A stretch of 51,084 nt of DNA from Alkalicoccus chagannorensis DSM 18086 (lineage in GTDB: Bacteria > Bacillota > Bacilli > Bacillales > Salisediminibacteriaceae): positions 1 to 51,084 of the forward strand of contig NZ_AUCK01000028.1 in assembly GCF_000429725.1 (NCBI RefSeq), given 5' to 3'. A program made the position numbers and the translations under genes. Within the stretch, counting starts at the first letter, position 1. Every line of letters starts with the position of its first letter. Of the stretch, positions 50,141-51,084 are shown one piece after another. The notes under the pieces are model-generated. The model did no database searches. It saw nothing but the letters and a program-made list of their open reading frames with translations, and was not told where the DNA came from.

Positions 50141-50701
50141 ATGAAAAGACGAAAACCCACGGTCATCACGATCGCGAGTGTTTTAGGCGGAGGGAAAACA
50201 ACCGTCACGCAGCAGTTGCGAAAGGCCCTGCCTCGCTCCAGTGCCATTTTCTTTGATGACTACGATTTGGACGGTCCTTCGGATATGGTAGATTGGCTTG
50301 AGCGAGGAGCTGATTATCAAGAATGGGATGTAATGAACTTAGTAGAGGACGTAGAAAATCAACGGACGCAGAAGTTGGATTACGTTCTTTTGGATTTTCC
50401 TTTCTCCTACATTCATCAGCAGATGAGGGAATATATTGACTACTCCGTCTTCATTGATACACCATTGGATTTAGCTCTGGCTCGTCGAATCATCAGGGAT
50501 TATGCAGATGATTCGACGGAAGAGATTGTACGTCGTATGGCATTTTATTGCTCCAGCAGCAGGGCAGCATACCTGGAGATGTTACATACCATCAAACCGA
50601 GTGCCGATGTCGTGATTGATGGAAATCAGCCAGTCTATGCCATCGTAGACACGATTGTGGATTCGATAATGGTCCATGCCTCCCACAAGGAGAATCCCTA
50701 G
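50141..50701 (+). CDS. P-loop nucleoside/uridine kinase-like protein
   Basis: The 186-residue product has a P-loop (ITIASVLGGGKTTVTQQL, about 9-26; GGGKTT), an AIFFDDYDLDGPSDMVDW stretch typical of uridine-kinase-like enzymes, YVLLDFPFSYIHQQM as the second acidic strand and a lid-like RRIIRDYADDSTEEIVRR. It probably phosphorylates a small substrate. The ATG at 50141 is used because AAGGGGG is five bases upstream. GC content returns to the level of the left part of the window here, so the AT-rich block ends at about 50 kb. Confidence 0.85.
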   Translation: MKRRKPTVITIASVLGGGKTTVTQQLRKALPRSSAIFFDDYDLDGPSDMVDWLERGADYQEWDVMNLVEDVENQRTQKLDYVLLDFPFSYIHQQMREYIDYSVFIDTPLDLALARRIIRDYADDSTEEIVRRMAFYCSSSRAAYLEMLHTIKPSADVVIDGNQPVYAIVDTIVDSIMVHASHKENP

Positions 50702-50771
50702 TAGAAGAGGTTCTAGAGAGAGTTCACGTTCCCATTTTGGCTGTATGAAAAACGAGAAAGGAGCACAAACA

Positions 50772-51084
50772 ATGAACACGTTGACACTTCGTCATGCCCG
50801 GGAAGCTTTGGCAATGACACAGGAAAAATTGGAAGCGAATCAGGCTGCTAATGGGCTGCCTTATGGTATTTTACATAATCTTGGGGAGGACGATCACCCG
50901 CTGCTGCTGGCAGTAGAAGAAGAGGAGGACGTCCTGGCCCTGCTTGTGCGGACGCCGCCGCACCACCTGATTCTTACGGCGTTTACAACCGACATGGATC
51001 CCGTGTGGCGAAGTGCTGTCGAGGAGCTTGCTGTTCATGATGTACCGAGCATCATCGGCAGTGTCCCGGCAGTGGAATCGTTCC
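50772..51084 (+). CDS. GNAT-like acetyltransferase, N-terminal part (runs off window)
   Basis: AAAGGAG precedes an ATG at 50772 and the frame stays open to the window end (104 codons). It contains PLLLAVEEEEDVLALLVRTPPHHLILTAF, here cited in parts (LLLAVEEEED, LVRTPPHHLI), which is the usual N-terminal module of a GNAT subfamily found in Bacillaceae. The acetyl-CoA loop should lie beyond the window. The assignment rests on this half only. Confidence 0.7.
   Translation, partial: MNTLTLRHAREALAMTQEKLEANQAANGLPYGILHNLGEDDHPLLLAVEEEEDVLALLVRTPPHHLILTAFTTDMDPVWRSAVEELAVHDVPSIIGSVPAVESF

Noticed and set aside
1-51084. CRISPR arrays, tRNA and rRNA genes, prophage modules
   Set aside because: Looked for regularly spaced direct repeats, clover-leaf patterns and phage structural genes on both strands by eye; none seen.

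Overview
The window looks like chromosomal DNA of a low-to-mid-GC Bacillota, most probably a halophilic or alkaliphilic Bacillaceae. Ribosome binding sites are strong and Bacillus-like (AAGGAGG), exported proteins and lipoproteins are extremely rich in Asp and Glu, and there are PepSY, DUF3221, YesL and PadR/DUF2812 families and a TPP riboswitch. Genus is inference; no rRNA or tRNA was seen.

Layout. 1-1.25 kb: IS4-family element with a gene tail at its edge. 1.5-4.2 kb: small membrane protein and lipoprotein genes and a glycerophosphodiesterase. 4.7-13.1 kb: carbohydrate locus (AraC regulator, TIM-barrel isomerase/epimerase, phytanoyl-CoA-type dioxygenase, divergent ROK repressor, binding protein, two permeases, YesL protein) with no ATPase and no glycosidase. 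13.6-17.2 kb: thioredoxin, autoregulated PadR/DUF2812 pair, GNAT enzyme, remnant of an S66 peptidase, two tiny membrane proteins. 17.7-21.2 kb: two-component system with two PepSY genes, the second behind four 11-bp-phased repeats. 21.4-26.5 kb: PAS-GGDEF-EAL protein, TPP-riboswitch-controlled tenA, DUF2207 protein. 26.8-36.2 kb: VOC, Dabb, MFS and many small membrane or lipoprotein genes, an LPATA-anchored protein, a serpin lipoprotein and a 175-bp duplication around an AT-rich insert. 36.4-39.5 kb: tautomerase with an ATA start, frameshifted small gene and an MMPL transporter broken by a stop codon.

About 39.7-50 kb is clearly more AT-rich and looks acquired. At its centre is a divergent pair resembling PlcR-PapR quorum sensing: a 294-residue HTH-TPR regulator and, 40 bp away on the other strand, a 42-residue exported peptide precursor ending in SPYEA. 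Next to it are an O-methyltransferase and remains of a ThiF/RiPP-cyclodehydratase-like protein, split by a defective IS21-family element with a 5-bp target duplication, followed by an MFS exporter. Two exported proteins of unknown function, a structured RNA candidate and an otherwise intact 82-codon membrane protein gene with an ATC start flank the pair. I read this as a peptide-signal-controlled accessory locus, probably once making a modified peptide, now partly decayed.

Recurrent oddities are in-frame stops, frameshifts and ATA/ATT/ATC codons at the expected start behind good ribosome binding sites. Either the strain is losing accessory genes or the assembly has local errors; read-level checks would separate these. 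All family assignments are from reading the translated sequence; no database search was run.
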